The notes below the pieces were generated by a model that was not told the origin of the DNA, did not search any database, and was given only the letters and a program-made list of their open reading frames with translations. The translations under genes were made by a program, and so were the position numbers. This document shows positions 51,101 through 60,300 of a stretch of DNA of 64,000 bases, piece after piece (the stretch's first letter is position 1; every line of letters begins with the position of its first letter). Source of the stretch: Pachypanchax playfairii (taxonomy: Eukaryota; Chordata; Actinopteri; Cyprinodontiformes; Aplocheilidae); contig SSNP01000010.1 of NCBI GenBank assembly GCA_006937955.1, forward strand, positions 1,059,277 through 1,123,276, written 5' to 3'.

Positions 51101-52046
51101 CTTTCTGCCAACAAAAGTAATTTTAGACAAACCATCACCGCACTACATCTACGTCGAAGAAAAGAAAATACAAGTCGAACCTTGTGACTATAAACATGAA
51201 CAGACTTTGGTTTTATCCTGCCGTTTACTCAGCAGGTGTGACAAGAATTGATCTTACGTGTCTCCTCGACGTCCATCCCTCGAGCTGCTGTAGCTGGTAC
51301 ACAGTTTACTGAAGGAGACCAATTTCAGGTCAAGTTCATTCTCCAACTGTCTCGCCTGTTTTCTTAAATCTGCAACACGAGCACAAAATCCAACAGAATG
51401 TTTTTCAGTGTATTTACTACTTCAGTGTTAAGAGATTTCAAACTTATTTGTAACTTTTCACACAAAAGCATTTATACCAAAAAGTTTTTTAACTGTTCCA
51501 CACTATAAGTAAATAGTTCAGAGTCCAGATTAAGTTCTTTCAGTCACAATAAAATACAAACTAACAGCTGCTAAAGGAATAATTTTAACATTTAATTGGA
51601 ACCAAATTAACACAACAGCTGTTTGTAAAACGTGTCAGTCCTCAAACCACAGCGGTTCATTTTGACGCCAAATTAAAGCCTAAACAACTGATTTCACAAT
51701 AAATCCATTAAAACGTGAACAATGTTCCAGCTGATTGACATATGACGAAGGTATTAGCAGACACATGGCGATGTACCGAGTAGATTATTGTTTTAAAGCA
51801 ACGACTTGAACGGATTTAAGAAACACCAACTTCAGTTAGGTGACGATACGTTAGCTTGTTGGGAACAGATTAGTCCAGTCGGTGTAGAATCATGTAAATA
51901 AAACTAAACACCCACCGAGAGAGTCAAATTCATTCCGCCATTATGAAGATGAAACACTACTGTGTTGTCTTTTACAATTATTATAGTCTGAATAACAACG
52001 TCGGATCCTTACCCTCCCAATAAGTGCTGCTTCCTATTCCTGCCAT
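27639..52046 (-). CDS. gosr1: Golgi SNAP receptor complex member 1 (GS28), 9 exons
   Basis: Exons in transcript order: 52046-52013, 51369-51258, 47677-47590, 46111-46004, 45829-45738, 36699-36625, 30110-30081, 28000-27918 and 27763-27639. All have GT-AG borders and the phases agree, giving 747 bases and 248 residues (human 250). The start ATGGCAGG has A at -3 and G at +4. The N-terminus 'YWEDLRKQARQLENELDLKL' and middle 'HTLQRHRDILQDYT' are helical regions. The Qb-SNARE motif covers about residues 175-225, with Gln192 in 'MTSQRGML' as the likely zero-layer residue. A basic stop 'RKRRD' precedes a C-terminal anchor (residues 229-247) ending YAFH, as I recall for GOSR1. The protein drives ER-Golgi and intra-Golgi fusion. 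The introns are loaded with transposons, yet every exon is intact. Confidence 0.96.
30646..31200 (-). mobile_element. hAT-type MITE, short form, 8-bp target duplication
   Basis: GTTTAGAC flanks it at 30638-30645 and 31201-31208. It starts TAGGGCTGAGCG and ends CAGGTCTA. Most of its 555 bp match, in opposite orientation, the outer parts of the longer element at 57814-59226: for example the 'aacgttggcagtgggaacgt' block and the 'aggctgtgcaacaaaaacac' block. The central ~0.9 kb of that longer element is absent here. It lies in the gosr1 intron between exons 7 and 6. Confidence 0.85.
31371..33098. mobile_element. piggyBac-like non-autonomous element, TTAA target
   Basis: TTAA at 31367-31370 and 33099-33102 flank termini CCCTTTAGGCACCAAAG and, on the complement, CCCTTTAGGCACCAGAG. 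TTAA targets with CCC-starting inverted ends are the hallmark of piggyBac elements. No transposase frame is present within the 1.7 kb, and the interior contains another repeat (31553-32105). The orientation is undetermined. Confidence 0.75.
31553..32105. repeat. Dispersed 'cctccgccaag' repeat with inverted ends
   Basis: It opens with 'gaaaagcactctgagactgc agacctccgccaag' and closes with 'aacttctaccacctccttggtgg', giving short inverted ends around CCTCCGCCAAG. A shortened copy lies at 23190-23385. It is nested inside the piggyBac-like element. Confidence 0.6.
33672..33780 (+). mobile_element. Partial tRNA-derived SINE
   Basis: The 'cagttggtagcactgttg', 'catgggttcgaagctc' and 'tggagtttacatgttctcc' blocks match the first third of the SINE at 13425-13738. 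The 3' part is missing. Confidence 0.65.
34996..35043. repeat. Poly-A run (48 bases)
   Basis: A pure A run followed by 'gctcaataaagatggctgcc'. No retroelement body was recognised upstream, so its origin is unknown. Confidence 0.95.
35348..35930 (+). mobile_element. 'TAAAGAGGCC' MITE, copy D (best-preserved ends)
   Basis: The termini TAAAGAGGCC at 35348-35357 and GGCCTCTTTA at 35921-35930 are perfect inverted repeats. The 583-bp body carries all the blocks shared with copies A-C. It lies in the gosr1 intron between exons 7 and 6. There is no coding content. Confidence 0.85.
36775..38376 (-). mobile_element. Tc1-like transposon, copy 1, apparently complete
   Basis: A TA duplication flanks it (36773-36774 and 38377-38378). 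The ends are CAGTGGGGCAAAAAAG and CTTTTTTGCCCCACTG, and the inverted repeats are about 200 bp each (36775-36974 and 38177-38376), both ending at 'taagtatttggtca'. The total is 1,602 bp, the same length as copy 2, from which it differs by about a dozen substitutions as read by eye. It sits only 75 bp upstream of the gosr1 exon 6 acceptor, in the same orientation as the gene. Confidence 0.95.
36991..38013 (-). CDS. Tc1-like transposase, intact 340-residue frame
   Basis: The frame runs from MAKTKELSKDTRNKI to the stop without interruption and has the usual length for Tc1 transposases. Residues 1-60 form the first helix-turn-helix ('KTESAIGKQLGVKKSTVGAI') and about 60-120 the second, with a GRPR-like linker reading 'RSGAPRKIS'. 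The DDE catalytic residues are Asp in 'IIWSDET', Asp in 'VFQHDNDPKH' and Glu in 'DLNPIENLW', with 34 residues between the last two as in D,D34E. It cuts and pastes its own element at TA sites. It differs from copy 2 at two residues (Leu/Pro in 'GKQLGVKK' and Ala/Gly in 'ANKAYITKY'). Whether it is expressed or active cannot be judged from sequence. Confidence 0.95.
   Translation of the reverse strand: MAKTKELSKDTRNKIVDLHQAGKTESAIGKQLGVKKSTVGAIIRKWKTYKTTDNLPRSGAPRKISPRGVKMITRTVSKNPRTTRRDLVNDLQRAGTKVTKATISNTLRRQGLKSCSARRVPLLKPGHVQARLRFAREHLDDPEEDWENIIWSDETKIELFGRNSTCRVWRGKNAELDPKNTIPTVKHGGGNIMLWGCFSARGPGRLIRVKERMNGAMYRQILSENLLPSARALKMRRGWVFQHDNDPKHTARATKEWLRKKHFKVLEWPSQSPDLNPIENLWRELKVRVAQRQPQNITALEEICMEEWAKIPATVCENLVKTYRKRLTSVIANKAYITKY
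38622..39470 (+). repeat. Dispersed repeat with a MITE inserted
   Basis: The outer blocks match 14918-15535 ('attcatggaggcaggtatag' on the left; 'ggtgggtgcagcc' and 'ctattccatgagctgga' on the right). Between them, about 38818-39318 is an inserted MITE whose ends, GGTCGGTACGGGACG and the complement of 'cgttccgtaccaacc', form imperfect inverted repeats. Confidence 0.55.
38818..39318. mobile_element. MITE with GGTYGGTACGG inverted ends
   Basis: It shares internal blocks with 10460-11650, which is a second, diverged member. It contains no coding sequence; the open frames here are incidental. Confidence 0.55.
39471..41721. other. Intronic sequence without recognised features
   Basis: This lies within the gosr1 intron between exons 6 and 5. 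I see only AT-rich single-copy-looking sequence and short incidental frames. Confidence 0.5.
41722..42068 (-). mobile_element. tRNA-derived SINE (reverse)
   Basis: Read on the - strand it starts 'tgtggctcaggcggtagagc', with 'ggttcgaatccc' as the B box, then 'ttgtgtccttgggcaagaca', and ends 'tatagcgc...cgccatttaccatttac'. A tail-only relative lies at 45216-45340. Confidence 0.8.
42553..44906 (+). pseudogene. Broken LINE endonuclease/reverse-transcriptase ORF
   Basis: The first frame (42553 to about 43684) reads the C-terminal half of an apurinic-type endonuclease ('IVMGDMNIHID', 'NTLDLVLTRN', 'LSDHFLI') and then the approach to the RT domain, ending at 'DPAQVGNY'. The second frame (about 43690 to 44906) resumes at 'YQSGFKRGHSTETALL' and continues through 'VLLDLSAAFDTVNH', 'TGVPQGSVLGPLLFS', the catalytic 'CYADDTQ', 'LNLSKTD', 'RNLGVILD' and the C-terminal 'PRWWNDLP'. 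The RT segment normally lying between these two parts is missing, and the loss also shifts the frame. The ORF cannot encode a working enzyme. Confidence 0.9.
42560..45166 (+). mobile_element. L2-like LINE, 5'-truncated and internally deleted
   Basis: Besides the broken ORF, the 3' end reads 'gtaagtcgctttggataaaagcgtctgctaaatgac' followed by a (TAG)n tail, which is the tail I associate with fish L2 (Maui-type) elements and SINEs that share it. The 5' start is inside the endonuclease domain. It lies in the same sense as trarg1 and opposite to gosr1, within the gosr1 exon 6-5 intron. Confidence 0.85.
45114..45166. repeat. (TAG)n microsatellite at LINE tail
   Basis: About 17 trinucleotide units directly follow the LINE 3' terminal sequence. 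Confidence 0.95.
45216..45340 (-). repeat. Partial SINE tail
   Basis: 'aaagcgcttcacactac' and 'ttcacacactcacacatttggtggtgat' match the 3' portion of the SINE at 41722-42068. The tRNA-like head is missing. Confidence 0.5.
46813..47549. mobile_element. 737-bp MITE with AGGCCCTGTCCCAATACC ends
   Basis: The left end AGGCCCTGTCCCAATACC and the right end, whose complement reads AGGCCCAGTCCCAATACC, continue into a shared 'CGCAC' and then weaker similarity. It lies in the gosr1 intron between exons 4 and 3 and ends 40 bp from the exon 3 donor (GT at 47588-47589). No coding content is recognised. Confidence 0.85.
48366..49967 (-). mobile_element. Tc1-like transposon, copy 2, apparently complete
   Basis: A TA duplication flanks it (48364-48365 and 49968-49969). 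Its length is 1,602 bp, identical to copy 1, with about 200-bp inverted ends. It is inserted into the hAT-type element above and so is younger than it. Its orientation is the same as copy 1 and gosr1. Confidence 0.95.
48582..49604 (-). CDS. Tc1-like transposase, intact 340-residue frame
   Basis: The domains are those of the copy 1 protein: paired helix-turn-helix DNA-binding region, then a D,D34E catalytic core with 'IIWSDET', 'VFQHDNDPKH' and 'DLNPIENLW'. It has Pro instead of Leu in the first helix-turn-helix ('GKQPGVKK') and Gly instead of Ala near the C-terminus. The proline lies in a DNA-recognition helix region and could weaken binding; the catalytic residues are all present. Confidence 0.95.
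   Translation of the reverse strand: MAKTKELSKDTRNKIVDLHQAGKTESAIGKQPGVKKSTVGAIIRKWKTYKTTDNLPRSGAPRKISPRGVKMITRTVSKNPRTTRRDLVNDLQRAGTKVTKATISNTLRRQGLKSCSARRVPLLKPGHVQARLRFAREHLDDPEEDWENIIWSDETKIELFGRNSTCRVWRGKNAELDPKNTIPTVKHGGGNIMLWGCFSARGPGRLIRVKERMNGAMYRQILSENLLPSARALKMRRGWVFQHDNDPKHTARATKEWLRKKHFKVLEWPSQSPDLNPIENLWRELKVRVAQRQPQNITALEEICMEEWAKIPATVCENLVKTYRKRLTSVIANKGYITKY
49970..50494. mobile_element. MITE with TTTTCC...TAAGGCGCA ends
   Basis: The left end 'gtattttccacattataaggcgca' and the complement of the right end, 'ccatcttttccgactatgaggcgcacc', form an inverted repeat. It directly abuts the right TA of the Tc1 and is inside the hAT-type element. From memory this MITE type is widespread in vertebrates. 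Confidence 0.65.
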
Positions 52047-52100
52047 CTTTGTTGTTCTGCGACGTCACCTCCGAATTCAGGTCACGTGGTATCAGGATAC
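52047..52100 (-). promoter_or_regulatory. gosr1: gosr1 proximal promoter / 5' leader with CRE-like and E-box sites
   Basis: Just upstream of the gosr1 ATG the - strand has TGACGTCG (52061-52068, seven of eight bases of a CRE). At 52081-52090 the + strand reads GTCACGTGGT, a CACGTG E-box like those bound by USF or TFEB/TFE3. The transcription start is unknown, so one or both may lie in the leader. Binding is inferred from motif only. Confidence 0.4.
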
Positions 52101-54307
52101 GCAAGACGTACAGTTTTATCGCCCTCAGTTCAGACTGAAAGGTGCGACAGGCAGTTTTTTCCCCTCATCTATCATTTTCCACCTGAGTTTTTTTTTTAAA
52201 ATACTGAAATGCTTGAATGTAAGGTTAAATAAGCATCTTGCTTTGTTCTAAGATTAAATAACGTGCAGATTAACAACTTTTAAAGATGCTGTGCAAGATG
52301 TTATAGCCTCCATACTTCAGTATCCTTGGTGATTCTACAGACCTGAAAAGGTAAAAGTTACAATTCACTTCGGATAATTAGCAGTTTCACAACAGGTGAG
52401 CCTAAGTTTTTACTTTTTACTGTAAGAACATCGTATTACTTTTCTTCAACACTGATAGCTGCTCGTTTACACAGTAATTTTGAAAAATGCACCTCAATAA
52501 CAAGAAATGCACAGAGATGTTTTTATTTCTTTGTTTTGCAAGTTTTTCTATTTGTTGGCCTCATCTTGTGTACGAAATTAACATGAAGTGCACTCCCCAC
52601 CATATGTTTTAATTTTCAAACATTATGTACAGTTCATATAAAATCATCACAACACTGCCTGACACTCGCTGAAGTTTGTACACAAAGGGTTTTATAGAGA
52701 ATAGGAAAAAAAAATACAAATACATCTTCCTATGCAGAGGTCAAGAAATAGTCTTGTGAGAAATAAGGGGGTGGACTATGAAGTGAAAAAGTGTGTATTG
52801 CTTTGAAACCATGCAGATCATTCCCACATTTATAAACACAGTTTAGTGATTTCAAGGCAGTCAGAAGTGGAAAAATGGTCACATTCATGCATCAATATTG
52901 TTTTGGTGGTTTGACTTATTTGGTTTGAGATGTTGATTAAATTCCATCCTGCTTTAAATACAGGATCACAAAAATGAGGGGAAAAATGCTTTTTATTGTA
53001 AAGTGTCTCACTAAGCTCAGTTGTTGACACAGATCTCGTCACATAAATAAGTTACAGAGGGATGAATTCCTCTTAAATGTAAGGAGAAAAAACATGAGAA
53101 AATGAAAATCCAAAAGTTGTAAATCACAACTTCCTTAATTAGTTTGGAAAATATTAATTCTTAAGCCTGAACAGTACAGGCGGCTTTGATATCAAACCCA
53201 TGTAAAAAGCATTATTGAACAAACAACAGTAATGGCTTCTCAAACAAAGATATAGTTCAAGTTGGCAACAAAAACCTGGTAGACGAGCAAACCTAATTCT
53301 CTAAAGTGTCAGACTAACAAAGTGTCTATGATCAAAACAGGGTGACACAATGTGACATTCATAAAAATCAGCTGTCATTTTTCACATACATAAAGAGAAT
53401 TTCCTTTAACAAAGCTCTTAAAACAATAGGGGTGTAATAAATACAGTATTTTCATGATAATGTTTTATAAATTTATACACTTTATGACCTAATTGGATGG
53501 TCCTTGATTCCATTTAGTGCAAACGATCCTAATGTATATGTTACAGAAATAGTCTAGGATTGTCCCAGTTACTGCAGAAACACAAACCAAGTCCAGGTAC
53601 ACCAGCTTTATGTCTTCTTTGCACAAAACAGTATCATTTAACATTCGATAGATCTCGATTTCCTCGCTTTAATTATTCCACCTGAGTTTAGGATGAATCA
53701 AATTCCAGCATTAACAAAGAGTCATCCAGCCAAAACACTGCTCTCCATCACTTATTACAGCTCAACTGGGACTGCAAAAACTATAGAAGCAAAAGGCACA
53801 GAATGTTGGATTCAACCCCGCAAATAATCAACACCTCAGTGTAACTTTTCTAGCTCAAAACAAGATACAGAAAACATTTTTAATATCCCAGATGAAGCAG
53901 AGAAGAAACAAACACCTGGTGGTGACAGATGCGAAGGGAGGAGTCTGGGAGACAAAGAACTGTGACAGTTCCTTTGGACTAGATGGCTTGACCTGTGAGC
54001 TGAGCAGGACAAATTATACTTTTATAAACCTTAAATGGCTCAGAAACTTCAAAAGAAAGGACGAGTAAGGACTTTTGACTCTTAAACTCCTCATCATAAA
54101 GGAATCTGGTAGCACTGAAATGACCAGGAGTGAGATCTTAAGAACTTTATGGCATAAACTGAAAACTATTTTCACGTATATTGTATGTAAAGAGAAGCTG
54201 CTCATGCTGAAGTCCATTCAAGTCCTTTGCTGGTCAGAGGATTCAACTAGGATGGAATCTTAAAAAATAAACTAAAGAAAATACTGAGCCAAACTAAGAG
54301 GGATTTT
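52100..54307 (-). other. Probable cpd 3' UTR and cpd-gosr1 spacer
   Basis: This is AT-rich, without coding signal or clear transposon. AATAAA on the - strand occurs at about 52992-52997 and again at about 52517-52522, either of which could end the cpd message. The cpd message would then end roughly 0.5-0.9 kb before the gosr1 start. Confidence 0.45.
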
Positions 54308-57300
54308 TCAGATTTTGTTAGCATACAGCGTCTCTTCATCGCTTTCGCTTTCATCCTGAAACTCGTTGGCGAGTAGGGATTTTTTGGAGCCCATGGAGTT
54401 GAGCCGTATCTCGTCATCGTCATCATAATTGTCGCGATGCTGTCGCAGGCGGTGGAAGCCATCTTTTTGATAATTGGATTTGGCTGCGCACACGCACCAG
54501 ATGATGCACGCCGTCATCACCAATGCTGTCATGGAGGCCGCTGCAGAGAGAAATACCAAACTAAGAAATGCGTACTTACACAGTGTGAGTGAGGTAGAAT
54601 ATATAGCCTTTTAAAGATTATAAAGCCTGATTTGCTGCCTAATGAAAAAGCTATGTACATATTGGATGATTCCTGTCAGCAGCTTATTAGCTACATGAAA
54701 AACAACCATATTCTTAAACAAAAATACATTTTTCCCATAAACAAGCAAAATAAAAACAATCTGTTACTTTTATTGACCAATTTCCTTCAATGTTTTAACC
54801 TTTACAGACATCTTACCTGCACTGGCCACAACAAATGCTCTGGGAAAGCCAAAAATGTTGTTGTCCAAATCAAACTCAACAGCAATGAACTTAGCAGCTT
54901 CGGAGGATGACACCAAAACCTAGAAAACAACCAAAATATGCTGTAAATACAACTGTTCAACTCACATGTCTTCCTGAATCATGATGAATTTCTAGACCAG
55001 GAAGATTTCTTACAGCAAAACCATGTAGAAAACAAATAAAGAAAAAAAAAACATTTCTATGTGCTTTAGTTAAGTTGATCAAAACTTTCCAGAATTCCAC
55101 ACCCCACTGTGGCGTGTTAGGATGTGACAGTGGACTGAGTCATTGAAACATTCAAGGGTGGCTTTTTAAACCAACTTCACAAACTCTTTATTAGTTTCAG
55201 TGCGCTCAAACTACAGAATTTAACAACCAAGCCTCACACATTCCTCCAGCCGGGTCACTTCTCTAACTCAGGTACCAACGCTCTGCTGCCCCTAACAGCT
55301 TTTGAAGTGAAGCTAGTAATTATCTAATCAGCAAGTCTCATCTGCAGCTGTGTCTGCTTAGTATAATCTGCTGCAGGTTGGTCTTCTATGTCTAAAAAAG
55401 TGCTGGCCCATAACAATCCCATTATATTCATCTATAAGGTAAATCAAAATAATCTAAAACAGATGTTTTTGTTGTTTTAATGACTTTTTCTTTGTAGCAG
55501 AAGAGTTCTGCTCTCTTTTTCAGCGTCATCATGGACATAAGAGTTAACTGATGGTTGCAGGTCTGATTTAGTCACATAGTTTGAACATAGATAAGAAGTC
55601 TGATGACAAATAGCAACTTTCTTCTATTTCTTTTTTATAGTTTTTATAAGTTTTGTTCTATAAGATGCAGCAGACCTCACAGAGATACTAGAATTCCCTG
55701 AAACCAATGTCACTTGTGTTTTTCCAGGCGTATGAGATGCGTCCTTATGAGCTACGACAGAATATTCGATGTCCTAAAAAATATGGGGAGATTATTAAGA
55801 AACGGACATTTGTGTTGGCTCCATCTTACGAATTGGACCTTATGTTGGAGCGGCAGGACGCAGAACCCCAGAAACCCCTGGATGAGAGGTATATAAGGAA
55901 CGCAGCGGTTCTTCCCGATCTCTCCGATCTACCATGTAGCCCTGAAGCTGTCAGCTCAGAGGAGAAGACCTGCAGCAGCGATCTGATGATCCACGGTTAC
56001 ACAGTACCAGAGTACCAGCAGACGTATCACTCAGTGGTGGACCCCCTGCTCTACAGACCCTGCAGGAAGCTCACACCTTACAGTCAGGAGCTCGGCTTTA
56101 CCATCAAAGAGCATCTGTTTAAAGAGCTGGCCTACCCAATGCTGCAAATATCCCAACATCCCAATGGGAAGGTGGAGGTGTCGGAGAGATTTTGTGTGCT
56201 TCGTCCCACACCTCACATAGACGTAGACTGTAAAGAGGAACCTTGGTAATATAAGTCTAACACCTTTCTATGACCACATTGTGTGATTTTTCAATTTAAA
56301 CTTTCTTTTTTTCATTTAGTTTTAGAAATGTTTTAAAGAGGTATTTAATTTTTGAACCAAATTGGGAAAATGTGAAAGATTTGAAGTTTTCTTCTGAGAC
56401 CGTACACAGCAAAGACACAAAAGGGAAATTTAGCCTCTTTTTTTCTGCACAGTCAGAAGTTCTCCATTTGAATTTCTTGTGACACAACAGTTACCAAAAT
56501 AATGTTCTGCACTAAAATACTATTTACATTTCCAACAATACACTTACAACCAGGAAAATGTTCAACAGTAAGCATAGTGACACCTCCAGTGTACAAAGTA
56601 CATCTTTTCAGGCAATAAATGGACACCTTTAGTTTTAGAGAGGAGCATCCTGATGGAGCCACTAAAAAAGATACTGTTGCTGTAAAAAAACTCAGTGATA
56701 GTCCTGTCCAGTCACCTGAACACAATCAGGTTGTGTTTAAGCAGATAAATGAGAGAAGTGACTGTTTGAAATTTACAGCAGAAAGTTAACTGCTTGTATC
56801 AACAGAAGTCAGCAACTAGAAAAAATGATCTTGGTTGTATCTTTATTATTTTAATCAGGAAAATGTCTCATTAAAGCAGGCACACTGTCGCCAGCCACTA
56901 GTGGGCGCTCATTTTGTATTGACTTTAACTTTCATACTTACATTTCATTCTAGTTATTATATAAGTCCAAGTTGGTAAATGTCACTGTGAATACCTCCAT
57001 GTGGAGTTTAGGGGGGTGCAGAATGAAAGTACAATCTTTAAAAATTCTACTTGAATTCAAATATGACAAAACATTTATTTTGACGGGCACGAAGTTGGGA
57101 TTGTGTTTACATCTACCAGCCAATAGCTGCAACGTTGCATGTTGCCTAATACAGTAAATAGTCTGAGGCTGATACTGTGGAAAAGGACGGAGTCGGCAAG
57201 TCAAGCAGCTGCTTTAGAGTCCCGGAGATTTTATTATCCTTCTCAGAAGAGGAACGACCAGAGAAGATCAAAAACCAGAGTGAGTTTAGATGAAGCTACA

Positions 57301-60300
57301 ATAGATGGCTGGAAACCCTGTTGTGTTGTTGCAACTACAATATCCACGTACTAAATGTTGCTACAGTGTTTATGTTCCATATCCAACCTTTAACAACACA
57401 GTGCGTAAATAACTGTTTACCATTTGATGTTGCTGCCGATATCCATCAGCTATGGCTTCAATATTGTAGGTGCCAGGAGCGAGGAGTACGTGGAAGTAAC
57501 CTCCATCAGAGGTTAAAACCTTCATCCTTCTGTTCAGTATGATGCTCGCACCAACAACTGGTTTCCCACTCTTGTCCCTCACCATGCCTCGTACCCCTTT
57601 ATGAACCTGGATGGAGCAGAAATGACGAGGAAGTTATTTTTCTAAATTTACCAGAATGGACAGAACTGAAATTGACAAGTTCATAGTAAAATAAATAAAT
57701 AAATTTGTATCAGTTGTATAAAATTTTGATGGAAGGCAAGATAGAATAACAAAAGCATATAAAAAAATGAATAAATCTGTAAAACTGACCCCAGTTCTCA
57801 ATGTTATATCTAACAGGGCTGGGCAGTATGGTGAAATTTTCATATCACAGTATTTTCCAAATTATATCAGTTTTACGGTATTTGACAGTATTTTTTTTTT
57901 TACAAACAATGTTACCCACATTATCTTCTAGAAAGTAAAGAATTACTGCATTAGATTGGCCCATTTTACTGTCATATGCACAGCACCATGTTTTTGTTGC
58001 ACAGCCTCTTGGGGCTTGGGATTACGCTTTGCATTCTGGGAAATTTGGAATGTGGCGGCCATCTTGGAAGTGTAACAAGTGTAAACAAACTGTCTAAACA
58101 AACAGTACATCATGGATAAGAATCATAGTTTTTGAGAATGAATGTGAAAACAACATGTTAAAATCCCAAAGAGGATGTGGACTGTATAGAGATACCCTAA
58201 ACAGGGAAGCCAGAGACCGGTATATGGACAAAATCTGCATTATAAATGATTTGGATCCATATGTATTAGCCAAAAAAGACTGGAGCACCAACGACGACTT
58301 GTTGCCACCACAGTTCAGCATATCTTGTTTGTGGCATGAGCGCGTACACTTCAGAACAGTTCTGAAGCTACAGAGTCTCATGTGCAGTTCACAAACGGAA
58401 GGGTTCAGGAGCTGGAGACCATGAAGCTGCAAACTGTGAGAACACAATAACCTGGACAAAGGTAAACTAAGCTGCACTCCACCTATTTTAGTAATCTGTA
58501 GTTCTAACAAAATTCAAACGTGCCTTTAATAATATATTTCAACATTTTCCAGATGTTATACGTTACTGTCGTGTATATAAATGTTATTTACTACTGCGAC
58601 CAACGCGAGCTGACGTGACTTTGTTATGTTGGACATTCGGTCTCCGTAGCTCTACTTCCAAGTAAAGATGGCTCGTTTTTATCTTGTTTTGTTTACAATC
58701 ATGTTTTTTGTTGTTGCACCCCACAACACAGCAACCAGTTGCCATTTCTGAATAACGCACTCTTGGCCTGAAGAAACAAGCAACAATAACACTAGTACGC
58801 TGCCAAAATGGCGGCTGCATTAGTTCATGACATCATGATCCCAAGCTCTATAGGGGGCAGTAATTAAGTTAAGTTGCTTGTGTTACCGCCGCCGGCTAAT
58901 GAAAATGATAGTTGTGTGGGCCAAGTCCGGCCTTTTGAAGCTGAAGGAATTCCATTTTTTGGAATAAGTTGTTCTGGGTCATTAATCTGTGTGTCGGTGT
59001 AAGAGCCCCGCCAGCAGCCATTCTTCATTCAAAACTTTATTTTTCACATGTGGTCTTAGCGTGTAGCACTGAAATCGGTCCCCACAGAAATACGTTCCCA
59101 CTGCCAACGTTCCAGACGTTGTCTTAGCTATTCACTGGTATAGCAGTATGTAAAAAAATTCAAATCATAACCGAAATAAACAAAAGGTTTTTGGTACAAG
59201 CAGGTACTGTATACCGCCCAACCCTAATATCTAAAGATACACATTTCTAAATACATCTTCTTCAAAAATGATCTAAAATATCTTTATTTACCGAAAGCAT
59301 TTTCTTAAGAAGATTGATAAAAAGTCTTGTAGTTTTGCTACTGATTCCATATACAAGGAACATCATATTTAAATTTCCTTTTTTTAATTCAGGTGGAAGT
59401 TTGAAAATAAAAAATAAAGCCAATAAGTTTATGAAAATGACTTACAGAAAAAGACCAAGTCTAGTACAATGCAAAGGGAGCTAAATATGAAAAGTTATTG
59501 TAACCAAGGTCTGCAAAGGATCTGTGGCTAGAAGTCCTACATAGAAAGCAAGACTTGTTTGTCCAAGAAAATAATATTAAAAACAGCATTAAAAATCCTG
59601 AAAAGCTTAAAATACTTTCAGTCTCATATCTGTATAGATCCATGGTAAATAATACGTTTCAGTTCTATTGTAAATCATGGTGTGGTGAGCAGATCGTACC
59701 TCCACTAACATGCTGAGGAGAGCCTTCTTGTTTTCAGCCCAGAGTGTGGCCAGCTGATTAGTAGGAGGGAACAGACAGCAGCCCGTGTATGCTGTGATCT
59801 CTGGACAGTGTCCAAAATCCATACTGAAGTCCTGAAATGACAAAAACAACACGAATCACCAGAAAAAAATATTTTTCTGGCTTCATTTTGAACTGAACAC
59901 AACCCTTCAGAGGAATATTTCAGACAGAGAAACACTTTCCAAACAATTTCCATTCCACAAAGACAGATGAGTGAATCCCCGAGTCTGTCGCAATGAAATA
60001 ACTCTGAAGTAATCCTACTCTTCTGTAAACCCTGAGTACCACCTGATACTCAGGGTTTACACATCACTGTAGCCTGCAAATTAGTGACTCCAATAGGTAT
60101 TAAATAAATAGAACTGTCCTGAATAAAAATGGTGGAAATATAAAAACTATGTGAAATGATAATATAGTGAGCAGGAGATTATATGAGAAGTCTAGTTTCT
60201 TAAAACCTGGTTTAAAACACTACATGCGCAGAAAAAACAACTAAACTAAAATTCACTTTTAACAGCCAGTAAATTATGAAGAAACCATGACATCACAGAA

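Noticed and set aside
54632..54910. 92-residue + frame overlapping a cpd exon
   Set aside because: It is antisense to the cpd exon at 54817-54919, and the remainder is AT-rich intron.
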